NCBI RefSeq assembly: GCF_017939625.1
Contig: NZ_JAGKTC010000004.1
Coordinates: forward strand, 233,954 to 297,953
From: Pseudoxanthomonas helianthi
GTDB taxonomy: Bacteria > Pseudomonadota > Gammaproteobacteria > Xanthomonadales > Xanthomonadaceae
DNA: 64,000 nucleotides
Reading direction: 5' to 3'
The position numbers and the translations under genes are program-made. This document shows, in pieces, positions 33,896-44,899 of the stretch (position 1 is the stretch's first letter; each line of letters begins with the position of its first letter). The notes under the pieces are model-generated. The model searched no databases. It was not told the origin of the DNA and saw nothing but the letters and a program-made list of their open reading frames with translations.

Positions 33896-34309
33896 CTACG
33901 ATTCCGCCTCGCTCTCGCCGGCCGCCGCATTCGCGCGCATCTCGGTTTCCAGCTTCTGCTCGAACTGTTCCAGCGTCATGCCCTGCGCGGCCGCCTCGAT
34001 TACCGCGGTGTCGCGCAGTTCATCCGAATAGACCAGCCGCACCGGCAGCCCCTGCGCCTCGTGCAGGGCGGCGGCGCGCTTGATCATCGCCAGCACTTCG
34101 GCGGCGCTGTCGGAACTGCCGGCGATGCGCCCGTCCATGCCCAGCACCCAGACCCCGGCCTGGCGCACGATGCCGGCCAGCAGTTCCCCCTGCGGGTTGC
34201 GCAGTTCGGCATGCGCTTCGACCTTGGGCGCGTTGGCCCGGGCCTGGTTGATCGCCTTCTGCAGCTTGCGTTTCTTCGCGTCGCGGCGGGCCTTGGACTG
34301 GATCGACAT
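33896..34309 (-). CDS. Conserved hypothetical protein with basic N terminus
   Basis: A 137-residue protein, not recognised. The start is strongly basic (SKARRDAKKRKLQKAINQAR), the middle has strands GELLAGIVRQAGVWVLGMDGRIAG, and a helix-rich end (MTLEQFEQKLETEMRANA) follows. No membrane segment is seen. It lies divergent from gcvP; no function is suggested by position. Confidence 0.65.
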   Translation of the reverse strand: MSIQSKARRDAKKRKLQKAINQARANAPKVEAHAELRNPQGELLAGIVRQAGVWVLGMDGRIAGSSDSAAEVLAMIKRAAALHEAQGLPVRLVYSDELRDTAVIEAAAQGMTLEQFEQKLETEMRANAAAGESEAES

Positions 34310-34386
34310 GGGAATTCCTGAACACGGCGGGCGCCGCGGGGGGCCGACATGCTACCCGTTGCCCGGCGTGGCTGCCCGGCACCGGC

Positions 34387-34392
34387 TATAAT
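34387..34392 (+). promoter_or_regulatory. Probable -10 box for the riboswitch-gcvP transcript
   Basis: A perfect TATAAT lies ~14 bases before the first stem of the glycine riboswitch, the right place for transcription of the leader. A clear -35 was not found. Confidence 0.6.
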
Positions 34393-34406
34393 TCGCCGGC
34401 AATTCC

Positions 34407-34605
34407 CGGTGGGAGAAGCGCGGGCCCCGGCCTTCGCTGCCGAAGGCGCAAACGCCCGTAATCGCTCAGGCCGAATACCACCGTCGCAACACAACTCTGG
34501 AGAGACCGGCCGGCCGCGAGGCGGGAGCCGGCGCCGAAGGGGCACGAAGCCGGCGTTCATCGGAACGCCGCCGCTTCCAAACTCTCAGGCAAAAGGACAG
34601 AGGGG
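34407..34605 (+). promoter_or_regulatory. Tandem glycine riboswitch upstream of gcvP
   Basis: The first aptamer has P1 halves CGGTGG (34407-34412) and CCACCG (34478-34483) around GGGAGAAGCG, GCCGAAGGCGCAA and ATCGCTCAGGCCGAATACC. The second follows at once, with CTCTGGAGAGACC, GCGCCGAAGGGGCA, AACTCTCAGGCAAAAGGACAGAGG, and P1 halves CTCTG (34495-34499) and CAGAG (34598-34602). These are the conserved elements of the two-aptamer glycine riboswitch. Binding of glycine normally switches on glycine cleavage genes. A later GC-rich hairpin (about 34608-34625) and the GCCCC pairing to 34600-34606 may form the expression platform. Confidence 0.95.
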
Positions 34606-34657
34606 CAAGCGCGCGCCAGCGTGCGCGACCACTTCTGCCCCTTTCCGGATGCCCCTC

Positions 34658-37555
<2,898 letters not shown>

Positions 37556-37573
37556 GCCGCCTCGACAGGTCGA

Positions 37574-37604
37574 GAAAAAGCCCCGCACGACGGGGCTTTT
37601 TCTT
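37574..37604 (+). terminator. Rho-independent terminator after gcvP
   Basis: GAAAAAGCCCCG, a short CACGA loop and CGGGGCTTTTTC form a perfect stem with a T-run, 18 bases after the gcvP stop. Confidence 0.9.
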
Positions 37605-37665
37605 TGCCGGGCCCCACGCCCGGCTGCGACAATCCCTTTCCCAATTCGCAACGAAAGGAATCCGG

Positions 37666-38193
37666 ATGCGCCCCGAATGCAAGATCCTGGCCACCGCCGC
37701 ATCGATCGCCTTCGCCCTGCCCTTCGCCGCATCGGCGGGACACAACGAGGCGAAGGACGTGGCCGCGATCCAGGACGTGGTGGAGAAGTTCCGGACTTCG
37801 ATCATCCAGCGGGACAAACCGACCTTCACCGGCCTGTTCTTCTCCGAGAAGCCCGAGCGGGTGACCTGGCAGTTCGTCGTGGACGATGCCCGCCTCGCCC
37901 GGGTGCAAAAGACCAAACCCGAGGCACGCAAGGCCCGCCACCTGGCCAAAGTGAACTACCTGACGTTCATCGACTCGATCGTCTCCAGCGAGAAATCCAG
38001 CGAAGAAGTCTTCTCCGACATCCGCATCGACACAGACGGGGAAGTCGGCTCGGTCGATTTCGATTACCAGTTCCTGGCGGACGGCAAGCAGACCAACTGG
38101 GGCCGCGAAAAGTGGCATCTGCTCCGTACCGAAGCCGGCTGGAAGATCATTTCGGTGATCTGGTCCGTCCACGATCCGGTCGGAGACCGATGA
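37666..38193 (+). CDS. Secreted NTF2-like (SnoaL-type) protein
   Basis: A 175-residue protein with a signal peptide (ILATAASIAFALPFAASAG). The mature part follows the cone-shaped NTF2/SnoaL pattern: helix KDVAAIQDVVEKFRTSIIQRD, strands VTWQFVV and VGSVDFDYQFLADGKQTNWG, and the final KWHLLRTEAGWKIISVIWSVH. It likely binds or converts a small molecule in the periplasm; the ligand is unknown. Its last 47 bases overlap the 3-prime end of the convergent DUF763 gene. Confidence 0.75.
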   Translation: MRPECKILATAASIAFALPFAASAGHNEAKDVAAIQDVVEKFRTSIIQRDKPTFTGLFFSEKPERVTWQFVVDDARLARVQKTKPEARKARHLAKVNYLTFIDSIVSSEKSSEEVFSDIRIDTDGEVGSVDFDYQFLADGKQTNWGREKWHLLRTEAGWKIISVIWSVHDPVGDR

Positions 38194-39469
38194 CGCCACG
38201 CTGCGGAGCCCCCATCGGCGGCGGCTCCCAGCCGAACACGCTGCGGCCGCCGTAGGCGTGCGAATCGCGATGCTCCCGCGCGATGAGGGCGTCCACGGAA
38301 GGGCCGCGCGCGTTGCGCTCCAGCACGCGCGCCTGCGCGTCGAGCCGGCGCAGCGCGTGCATCTGCTCGTCGCGGCCGAGCTTCGCGTTGCGGACCGCCG
38401 TCTTCAACGTGGCGAGGGTGTGGTCGTAGACCCGGGTCGGCACCGGGAACGGATGCCGGTCCTTGCCGCCATGCGCGAACGAGAAGCGCGCGGGATCGCT
38501 GAAGCGGCACGGGGTGCCGTGCAGCACCTCGGCGACCTGGGCCAGGGCGAACACGGTGCGCGCGCCGACGCCGGGTTGCTGCAGCAGTTCGGCGAAATCG
38601 CGCGGTCCGTTCTCGGCCGCGGCGGCCAGCGCACCGTGCAGGCGGCGCGCGACGACATCCTGTGCGCGCACGTCGTGGCGGTCGGGCATGACCAGGTGCG
38701 GCAGCGGTTGCGACGGTGCGAACAGGTCGGCTTGCGGCCCGGCCGGCACGCTGGCCGCGGGCGCCGCGATCCGGCCCCACTCGCGCGAGATGCCTTCCGC
38801 GCCGAGTTCACGCAGCAACCCGAGCTGCGCCTGCCGCGAACGCTCCGCGCGACGGTCGGCGAGATTGACGATGTTGCCGCGCTGCGGGCCTTCGACCGCC
38901 GCATGCGGATCGTCGAGGAAACTCCCGAGTCCTTCCGACAACCAGTGGTAGCGCCGCGCCTGCTTGCGTTCGCCGCACATGCCCTGCTGCACGACGACCC
39001 ACTTGCCGTCGGCGGCGACGATGAAGCCGTGCAGGTACAGGTCGAAGCCATCCTGCACCGCCGCGCTGTCGACCTTGGCCACAAGCTTGCTGGTCTTCGC
39101 CAGCGCCGCGCCGTCCAGGCCGGTCCGCTCGCCGACCGCAAGCAGCTCGCCCGGCGTGGCCCGCGAATGCCGGCCGCGGCCGCCACAGACGTGCAGGCCC
39201 AGTTCGGCCGCACGCGGTGCCAGGCCGCGCTTCAGCGCGCCGATCACGCTGGTGGTGATGCCGGACGAATGCCAGTCCATGCCCATCACCGCGCCAAAGC
39301 TCTGGAACCAGAAAGGATGCGCCAGCCGCCGCAGCAGTTCGTCGCGGCCGTATTCGAGCACGACGGCTTCGCAGATCACCGCGCCCAGCCGCGCCAAGCG
39401 CGTGGCCAGCCACGGCGGCACGCGGCCGCCATGGAGCGGCAAGTCGGCGCTGCCGGTACGTCGTGACAT
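38147..39469 (-). CDS. DUF763 family protein
   Basis: A 440-residue protein starting MSRRTGSADLPLHGGRVPPWL, the conserved DUF763 start; TGSADLPLHGG, WFQSFGAVMGMDWHSSGITTSV, GGRGRHSRATPGELL and the C-terminal PGVGARTVFALAQVAEVLHG are diagnostic. The last resembles a helix-hairpin-helix DNA-binding element. DUF763 is found in archaea and scattered bacteria and its function is not established; a role in DNA metabolism is suggested by the HhH-like piece. It overlaps the convergent NTF2-like gene by 47 bases. Confidence 0.85.
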   Translation of the reverse strand: MSRRTGSADLPLHGGRVPPWLATRLARLGAVICEAVVLEYGRDELLRRLAHPFWFQSFGAVMGMDWHSSGITTSVIGALKRGLAPRAAELGLHVCGGRGRHSRATPGELLAVGERTGLDGAALAKTSKLVAKVDSAAVQDGFDLYLHGFIVAADGKWVVVQQGMCGERKQARRYHWLSEGLGSFLDDPHAAVEGPQRGNIVNLADRRAERSRQAQLGLLRELGAEGISREWGRIAAPAASVPAGPQADLFAPSQPLPHLVMPDRHDVRAQDVVARRLHGALAAAAENGPRDFAELLQQPGVGARTVFALAQVAEVLHGTPCRFSDPARFSFAHGGKDRHPFPVPTRVYDHTLATLKTAVRNAKLGRDEQMHALRRLDAQARVLERNARGPSVDALIAREHRDSHAYGGRSVFGWEPPPMGAPQRGVIGLRPDRGRTRSPK

Positions 39470-39550
39470 CGAGGAATCCACCGATCGCAACGGCGCCAGC
39501 ATCGCATGCGCCCGTCTCAATCTTCGCGATACCTCCCCCGCATGGCCGAC

Positions 39551-40501
39551 TCAGCGCGCGAGGGTCTTGCGTATCCGTTGCAGCGCTACGTCGAGCGCGG
39601 CGGACGGGGTCGTCTCGACATCGAGCTCGACGCCCTTTCCTTCCCAGTTGCCGCCGGTGACCGGGTTGACCGGAGATCCGGTCGCAACGAATACGCTGAA
39701 CCCATTGCCCGCGTCGAAACGTTCGCCCGGATTGGCCGCGCCCGCCGTCTTCGCGCCGACCATCATCGCGCGCCCGGCATGCTTCAAGGTGTAGGCGAAC
39801 GCCTCGGCCGCCGATGCGGTGCCGTTGTCGACCAGAACGTACAGCGGAACGTCGGTGCGTGGGCGGGGGTACGGCGAGGCAGGCGCTTCGCTGAAGCGCT
39901 CCGTGCGCGTGTGGAACACGTTGTAGACATTCGCCCCCGGCGCGACGAAGGCACTGGCCAGGTAACCGACCATGCTCGGCGCGCCTCCATGGTTCCCGCG
40001 CAGGTCGATGATCATCGCGCGGGTGCCTGACAGGCGCTGCAAGGCCGAATCCATCGCCTTGCGTGCAGGCGCGTCGCGATCGCCGAAATCGAAGTCGTCG
40101 AATTCGCGTAGCGCCAGATAGCCGATCCCGCCCGGCAGCACCTCGGCGCCAGAAAGGCCGCTGCCGCCCGCCTCCGGCGCACGATGCACCGGCGTGCGGC
40201 GTGCCGGCCCGGTCGAGTCGCCTTCCCAGCGCACCGTGAAGTGGCGATCGAGCGGCCGCAGCCGTTGCGTCATCGTCGCAGCCAGCGCCTTCGGGTCGGC
40301 CAGGGCATCGAATTCGCCGCGGCCCGCGGCGGCACGAAGGCCGTCGGCTATTTCGCGCCCCCTGCCGACGTCGAAATAATTCCGCTCTATCGTCGTGGCA
40401 ATACCCTCCACGTGGTGCCGCGTGGACTCGTTCGCCCACGACGCGACCGCGCACAGGAAGGACAGCAGGACACAGACCAGCGCTTTCGACAGGACCGCCA
40501 T
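39551..40501 (-). CDS. Secreted S41-family (tail-specific-type) peptidase
   Basis: The ATG at 40499-40501, with GGAGGG seven bases upstream, gives 316 residues starting with a Sec signal (LVCVLLSFLCAVASWA). The S41 fold shows in IGYLALREFDDFDFG, RAMIIDLRGNHGGAPSMVGYLAS, and the catalytic-serine region VLVDNGTASAAEAFAYTLKHAGRAMMVGAKTAGAANP, where Ser and Lys are in the expected spacing. It lacks a PDZ domain, so it is the interphotoreceptor-type subgroup rather than CtpA. Substrate unknown. Confidence 0.85.
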   Translation of the reverse strand: MAVLSKALVCVLLSFLCAVASWANESTRHHVEGIATTIERNYFDVGRGREIADGLRAAAGRGEFDALADPKALAATMTQRLRPLDRHFTVRWEGDSTGPARRTPVHRAPEAGGSGLSGAEVLPGGIGYLALREFDDFDFGDRDAPARKAMDSALQRLSGTRAMIIDLRGNHGGAPSMVGYLASAFVAPGANVYNVFHTRTERFSEAPASPYPRPRTDVPLYVLVDNGTASAAEAFAYTLKHAGRAMMVGAKTAGAANPGERFDAGNGFSVFVATGSPVNPVTGGNWEGKGVELDVETTPSAALDVALQRIRKTLAR

Positions 40502-40570
40502 CGGAACCCTCCGTTTTCGATTCAATCACGACTAGGGATGCGGGCAACGTGAAAACCGTCGCGGCGGAAC

Positions 40571-40603
40571 GAAAAAAGCCCCGCTTTCGCGGGGCTTTTT
40601 CCT
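40571..40603 (-). terminator. Rho-independent terminator of pepN
   Basis: On the minus strand AAAAAGCCCCGCGAAAGCGGGGCTTTTTT is a perfect hairpin with a six-T run, ~16 bases after the aminopeptidase stop. Confidence 0.9.
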
Positions 40604-40618
40604 TCGGAGCGATGCCGC

Positions 40619-43267
40619 TTACTTGGCGTGCTTCTTCAACCACGCATCGATCTGCGGCCGGCGCGCGGCGTTGAGCTTGATCCGGGTCTGGATGCCGGTG
40701 ATCGCGGTTTCGGTGTCGCGACGCGAGGTGGGCGCGATGTACTTGTCGGCGAAGTCCTTCAGCTTCTGCACCATCTCCTGCTTGTCCGAACCGCCGCCCA
40801 GGCCAGGGTAGTAGCGGGAAAGCGAAGTGGTGTCGACCAGCTTGTCGACCTGCTCGCGATGGGCCACGGCGAAGTCGAAGGCCATGTCCGGATGCTCGCG
40901 CGAAACGCCGGCGATCATGCCTGCGCTGTTGGTCGCGCCCGGCTCGTCGGTCAGGGCCATGTCCAGGGCCTTCTGCGCCAAAGCCTTGTCCTTGGCGATC
41001 GACAGCAAGCCGAAGTACTGGTCGCGGATCAGCGACGAGGTTTCCGCCTTGGCCATCGCGTGCAGCTTGTCCCAGGTGGCGGCGTCGGCGTTGTAGGCGA
41101 CGATGCTCAGCACGGTGCGGCGCAGGTCCGCCGGCAACGCCTTGGGGTCGGTCGCGCTGGCCTCGAAGCGGCGACGCGCTTCGGCCAGCACCGCTTCGTC
41201 GCCCAGGCTGCTGAGCTGGCCGATCAGGCGCGTGCGCAACTGCTTGGTGGTGGACGAATCGTCCGGCTTGTTCTCCCATCCCAGCTTCTGGAACACCGGC
41301 GACAGGCGCGAGATCGCATAGCGCTTGGCCGGCGCGGCGGCCTTCTCGTCGTCGCCGTAGATATCGACGACGCCACCCAGGGTACCGGCCACGTTCTGCC
41401 ACACGTCCGGCGAGGCATCCAGCGGCACCTGCGTGGTCAGGTCCAGCGCATCGGCCACCGGCTGCAGGCCCACGGCCGACAGCGCGCTGACGTCCATCAT
41501 CACGCCCAACTGATCGACCGTGGCCAGCTTGCCGAAGGCGTTGGCCAACGCCTTGAACTGGGCCGGTGCGTACTGAACGCGGAAATAACCCTTCTGCCCC
41601 GCGTTGACCAGCGCCGGCGCATCGCAACCGGGCAGCTCGACGCTGGCCTGGCCATCGACCAGTACGCTGACCTTTTCACCGCCGACGGGTTGCACCGCGA
41701 CCGGTACGTGCCAGCGCAGCGGCTGCTTGCCGGGGCGATCCACGGTGTACTCGCCCTGTTGCAGCGAGACCAGCGTCTTGCCGGCTGCGCACTTCGCATC
41801 CACCTTGATCAGCGGAATGCCCGGCTGCAGGGTGAAATCGTGCGCTACCTGGGTGAACTGCTTGCCTGGCGCGGCCTTCTCCATTTCCGCCCACAGGTCG
41901 TCGGTGGCGGTGTTGGAATAGGCGTGCTTCTTCATGTAGCTGCGCACGCCGTCGCGCCACGCATCGGCGCCGATGTAGTCCTCCAGCATGTTGATCACCG
42001 CCGAGCCCTTGCCGTAGGTGATGCCGTCGAAAGCCTGGCTGGCCTGCTCCACGGTGGCCACGTGCTGCACCACCGGGTGGGTGGTGGCGATCGCGTCGCG
42101 GCCCATCGCGCCACGGCTGGTATAGGCCGCGCCGACGCGGTCCGGATCCCATTCCGGGTGCAACTTGTCGGTGGTGCGGTCGGCCATCCACGAAGCGAAG
42201 CCTTCGTTCAGCCACAGGTCGTCCCACCACTGCATGGTGACCAGGTCGCCGAACCACTGGTGGGCGATTTCGTGCGCGGCCACGCCGAAGATGCGCTGCT
42301 GGTCGGTCACGGTGGCGATGCTGGGATCGAGCAGCAAGGTGTTCTCGAAGGTGAAGATCGCACCCCAGTTCTCCATCGCGCTGAAGAACCGGCTGCTGCC
42401 CGGCGCGGCGATGTTGTCCAGCTTCGGCAGCGGGTACGGCACGCCGAAGTAGTCGTTGTATTCCTTCAGCACGTCGCGGCCGGCTTCCAGCCCCAGCTTG
42501 GCCTGGTCGACCTTGCCCTTCGGCGTGATCACGCCGACTTCGGTGCCGCCGTCGGCCTTCAGCGTGGCGCGTTCGAATTCGCCCAGGCCGAAGAACAGCA
42601 GGTAGGTCGACATCTTCGGCGAGGTCTGGAAGCGCACCTTGCGCAGGCCGCCGGGCAGTTCGTTGTTCTGCGCGATCGGCATGTTGCTGACCGCCATCTG
42701 CGCGGCCGGCACGGTGGCGACCAGGTTGAAGGTGGCCTTGTAGTTCGGCTCGTCCCACGACGGCACGAACTTGCGCGCGTCCGAATTCTCGAACTGGGTG
42801 TACAGCGCGCGCTTCTTGCCCTCCGGCGTGGCGTAGTCCAGGGCGAACAGGCCGTTGGCCTGGGTGCCGATCTTGCCGGTGTAGTCCATCGACAGCAGGT
42901 AGCTGCCGACCGGCAGCGGCTGGTCGAAGGTGAAGGTCGCGGTCTGCGCGGCGGCGTCGACGCTGGTCTTCGGCACCAGGTCCTTGCCGTTGGCGCGGCC
43001 GAGGCGGACGTTGGCGAAGGTCATGTCCACCGCGTTGAGCGTGATCGTGCTGGTCGGCGCGAGCACGTCGACGTTGATGCGCACCTTGCCGTCGAACGCC
43101 ATCTTCTCGGCGTGCGGCACGATCTCGATGTCGTAGTTGGTCGGACGCACCGTGCGCGGCAGCTGGGTGGTCACCTCCGCCGCGGGGGCCGCGGGGGCCT
43201 GCGCCGAAGCGACGGTGGTCATGCCGGCCAGGGCCAGCGCGATGGCGGTTGCGAGCGTACGGGACAT
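40619..43267 (-). CDS. M1-family metallo-aminopeptidase, secreted
   Basis: An 882-residue protein with a signal peptide (LATAIALALAGMTTVASA), unlike cytoplasmic E. coli PepN. The M1 signature is complete: exopeptidase motif SAMENWGA, zinc site HEIAHQWFGDLVT followed by LWLNEGFASWM, and the C-terminal ERAP1-like helical domain (RRFEASATDPKALPADLRRTVLSI, then YPGLGGG). It probably releases N-terminal residues from peptides in the periplasm. It is divergent from the DinB-like gene with ~260 bases between. Confidence 0.93.
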   Translation of the reverse strand: MSRTLATAIALALAGMTTVASAQAPAAPAAEVTTQLPRTVRPTNYDIEIVPHAEKMAFDGKVRINVDVLAPTSTITLNAVDMTFANVRLGRANGKDLVPKTSVDAAAQTATFTFDQPLPVGSYLLSMDYTGKIGTQANGLFALDYATPEGKKRALYTQFENSDARKFVPSWDEPNYKATFNLVATVPAAQMAVSNMPIAQNNELPGGLRKVRFQTSPKMSTYLLFFGLGEFERATLKADGGTEVGVITPKGKVDQAKLGLEAGRDVLKEYNDYFGVPYPLPKLDNIAAPGSSRFFSAMENWGAIFTFENTLLLDPSIATVTDQQRIFGVAAHEIAHQWFGDLVTMQWWDDLWLNEGFASWMADRTTDKLHPEWDPDRVGAAYTSRGAMGRDAIATTHPVVQHVATVEQASQAFDGITYGKGSAVINMLEDYIGADAWRDGVRSYMKKHAYSNTATDDLWAEMEKAAPGKQFTQVAHDFTLQPGIPLIKVDAKCAAGKTLVSLQQGEYTVDRPGKQPLRWHVPVAVQPVGGEKVSVLVDGQASVELPGCDAPALVNAGQKGYFRVQYAPAQFKALANAFGKLATVDQLGVMMDVSALSAVGLQPVADALDLTTQVPLDASPDVWQNVAGTLGGVVDIYGDDEKAAAPAKRYAISRLSPVFQKLGWENKPDDSSTTKQLRTRLIGQLSSLGDEAVLAEARRRFEASATDPKALPADLRRTVLSIVAYNADAATWDKLHAMAKAETSSLIRDQYFGLLSIAKDKALAQKALDMALTDEPGATNSAGMIAGVSREHPDMAFDFAVAHREQVDKLVDTTSLSRYYPGLGGGSDKQEMVQKLKDFADKYIAPTSRRDTETAITGIQTRIKLNAARRPQIDAWLKKHAK

Positions 43268-43529
43268 CAGGTGGCCTCGGTTTCGGTTGAAACCGCCATG
43301 GTCGCCGTTGCCGGTCGCGCGGCCCACCCCCGGAAGTCATGGCAGACCGCGCCGATGCCGGCCGTGGCTTCCCCCGCCGTCAGCGTTCACCGGAATCCGC
43401 GCGTCCATTGCCCGGCCTTGGCCCTTGCCTCCCTCAACGGCAAGCTTTACACATGCATCCATTGTCTTGCCCGAGGGACCCCGGAACATGCGTCAGGTCG
43501 CCATCCCCGCGACTTCCCCGGAGACCGCC

Positions 43530-44189
43530 ATGACCCGCCCCACCGTCCTTTCCCTGCTGTTCGCCCCGGCCGCCCTGCTCGCCTTCGCCGCCGCTCCCTC
43601 TTCCGCGAAGGCCGCCGCGATGCAGCACGACCATGCCGCGGCCGAAACCAAAGCCGCCGTTCCAGCCCCCAAGCTGCAGGCCGCCCTGCGCCAGCTCTGG
43701 CACGGCCATGTGCTGCAGACCCGCGCCTATGCGATGGCGGTGCATGCGCATCGCGATGCCGATGCGAAACGCGCCGCCGACGGCGTGGTCGCCAACGCCA
43801 GGCAGATCGCCGACGCGGTCGGCGGTTTCTACGGGCCCGCCGCCGGCCAGCGCATGCTGCAGCTGCTGGCCGGACACTGGGGCGCGGTCAAGGCCCTGAC
43901 CGATGCCACTGACGACGCTGCCCAGAAAAAGGCCATGACCGAGCTGACCGCCAACGCGGGCGAAATCGCCAAATTCCTGTCCGGCGCCAATCCCTACCTG
44001 CCCGAGAACGCGGTGCTGGCCCTGCTGATGGCGCACGGCGGACACCATGCCGCGCAGATCCGGCAGATCATGGCCGGCGACATGAAGGCCGAAGCGGAGA
44101 CCTGGAAACAGATGCAGGCGCACATGGACACCATCGCCGATGCGCTGGCCGGCGCCCTGGCCCGCCAGTTCCCCGCGAAGGCCGCCTGA
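43530..44189 (+). CDS. DinB-like four-helix-bundle protein with signal peptide
   Basis: The ATG at 43530 is preceded by GGAG and gives 219 residues with a signal peptide (VLSLLFAPAALLAFAAAPSSAKA). The rest is helical, with a probable metal-binding His in RQLWHGHVLQTR and a GGHHAAQIRQIM motif near the end that matches the His pair of DinB-type metal proteins. It is exported, unusual for DinB-like proteins, which suggests a periplasmic thiol- or metal-related task. The next gene, a cysteine-rich regulator, begins four bases after its stop. Confidence 0.72.
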   Translation: MTRPTVLSLLFAPAALLAFAAAPSSAKAAAMQHDHAAAETKAAVPAPKLQAALRQLWHGHVLQTRAYAMAVHAHRDADAKRAADGVVANARQIADAVGGFYGPAAGQRMLQLLAGHWGAVKALTDATDDAAQKKAMTELTANAGEIAKFLSGANPYLPENAVLALLMAHGGHHAAQIRQIMAGDMKAEAETWKQMQAHMDTIADALAGALARQFPAKAA

Positions 44190-44193
44190 GCCG

Positions 44194-44850
44194 ATGGGCG
44201 AGGCGTTGCGCCAGCTCGGCGAAACCCGGCAGCGCTTGCTGCGGCAGCTGCTGCCGGCCGCCGACGGCTGCACGGTGGAGACCCTGTGCGAACGCCTGCG
44301 CATCAGCCACAACGCGGTGCGCCAGCACCTGACCGCGCTGATCGGGCGCGGCTGGGTGCGGCGCGTCGAACCCTTGCCCAGCGGCGGCCGCCCGCAGATG
44401 CGCTACGGCCTGACCGCCAGCGGGCGCGATCTGTTTCCGCGCAATTACGGCCTGCTGTCGACGGCGCTGCTGGCGCAGTTGCACGAACGGCTCGGCGATG
44501 CCGGCCTCGAAGCCCTGCTCGAACAACTCGGCCGCAACATGGCGGCCGCGCAACCATTGCCGGTGGAAAACGTCGACCACGAGGCCCTGGTCCGCGCACT
44601 GGCGCAACGCCTGGACGAACTCGGCTACGAAGCGGTACCCGCGCGCCACCATGGCGAATGGCAGGTGGAAGCGTTCAACTGCGTCTTCCATGCCCTGGCC
44701 CGACAACACCCGCAGGTCTGCCGCTTCGATCTCGCCTACATGAAGGCAGCCACCGGCCAGCGCATCCACCACATGGAATGCATCGTGCGCGGCGGCCACG
44801 TCTGCCGCTTCCGCGTGGGTCCCGAACCGGCGTCGAGCGACCCGGGTTGA
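44194..44850 (+). CDS. SufR-like winged-helix regulator with four cysteines
   Basis: A 218-residue regulator. The N-terminal winged helix-turn-helix (VETLCERLRISHNAVRQHLTALIGRGWVRRV) resembles the DeoR/ArsR-like SufR group. The C-terminal half has four spaced cysteines (AFNCVFH, QVCRF, MECIV, HVCRF) in the arrangement that binds an iron-sulphur cluster in SufR. It is therefore a likely Fe-S or redox sensor that may control the upstream DinB-like gene; no suf operon is present here. Confidence 0.8.
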   Translation: MGEALRQLGETRQRLLRQLLPAADGCTVETLCERLRISHNAVRQHLTALIGRGWVRRVEPLPSGGRPQMRYGLTASGRDLFPRNYGLLSTALLAQLHERLGDAGLEALLEQLGRNMAAAQPLPVENVDHEALVRALAQRLDELGYEAVPARHHGEWQVEAFNCVFHALARQHPQVCRFDLAYMKAATGQRIHHMECIVRGGHVCRFRVGPEPASSDPG

Positions 44851-44899
44851 GCAGAAGTGGCGTGGCCGGTTTGCACGGCCACGCCACCGCCGCTGGCAC

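Noticed and set aside
34349..34657. In-frame extension upstream of gcvP
   Set aside because: The open frame runs through both aptamers of the glycine riboswitch and has no conserved residues; the gcvP start at 34658 gives the normal length.
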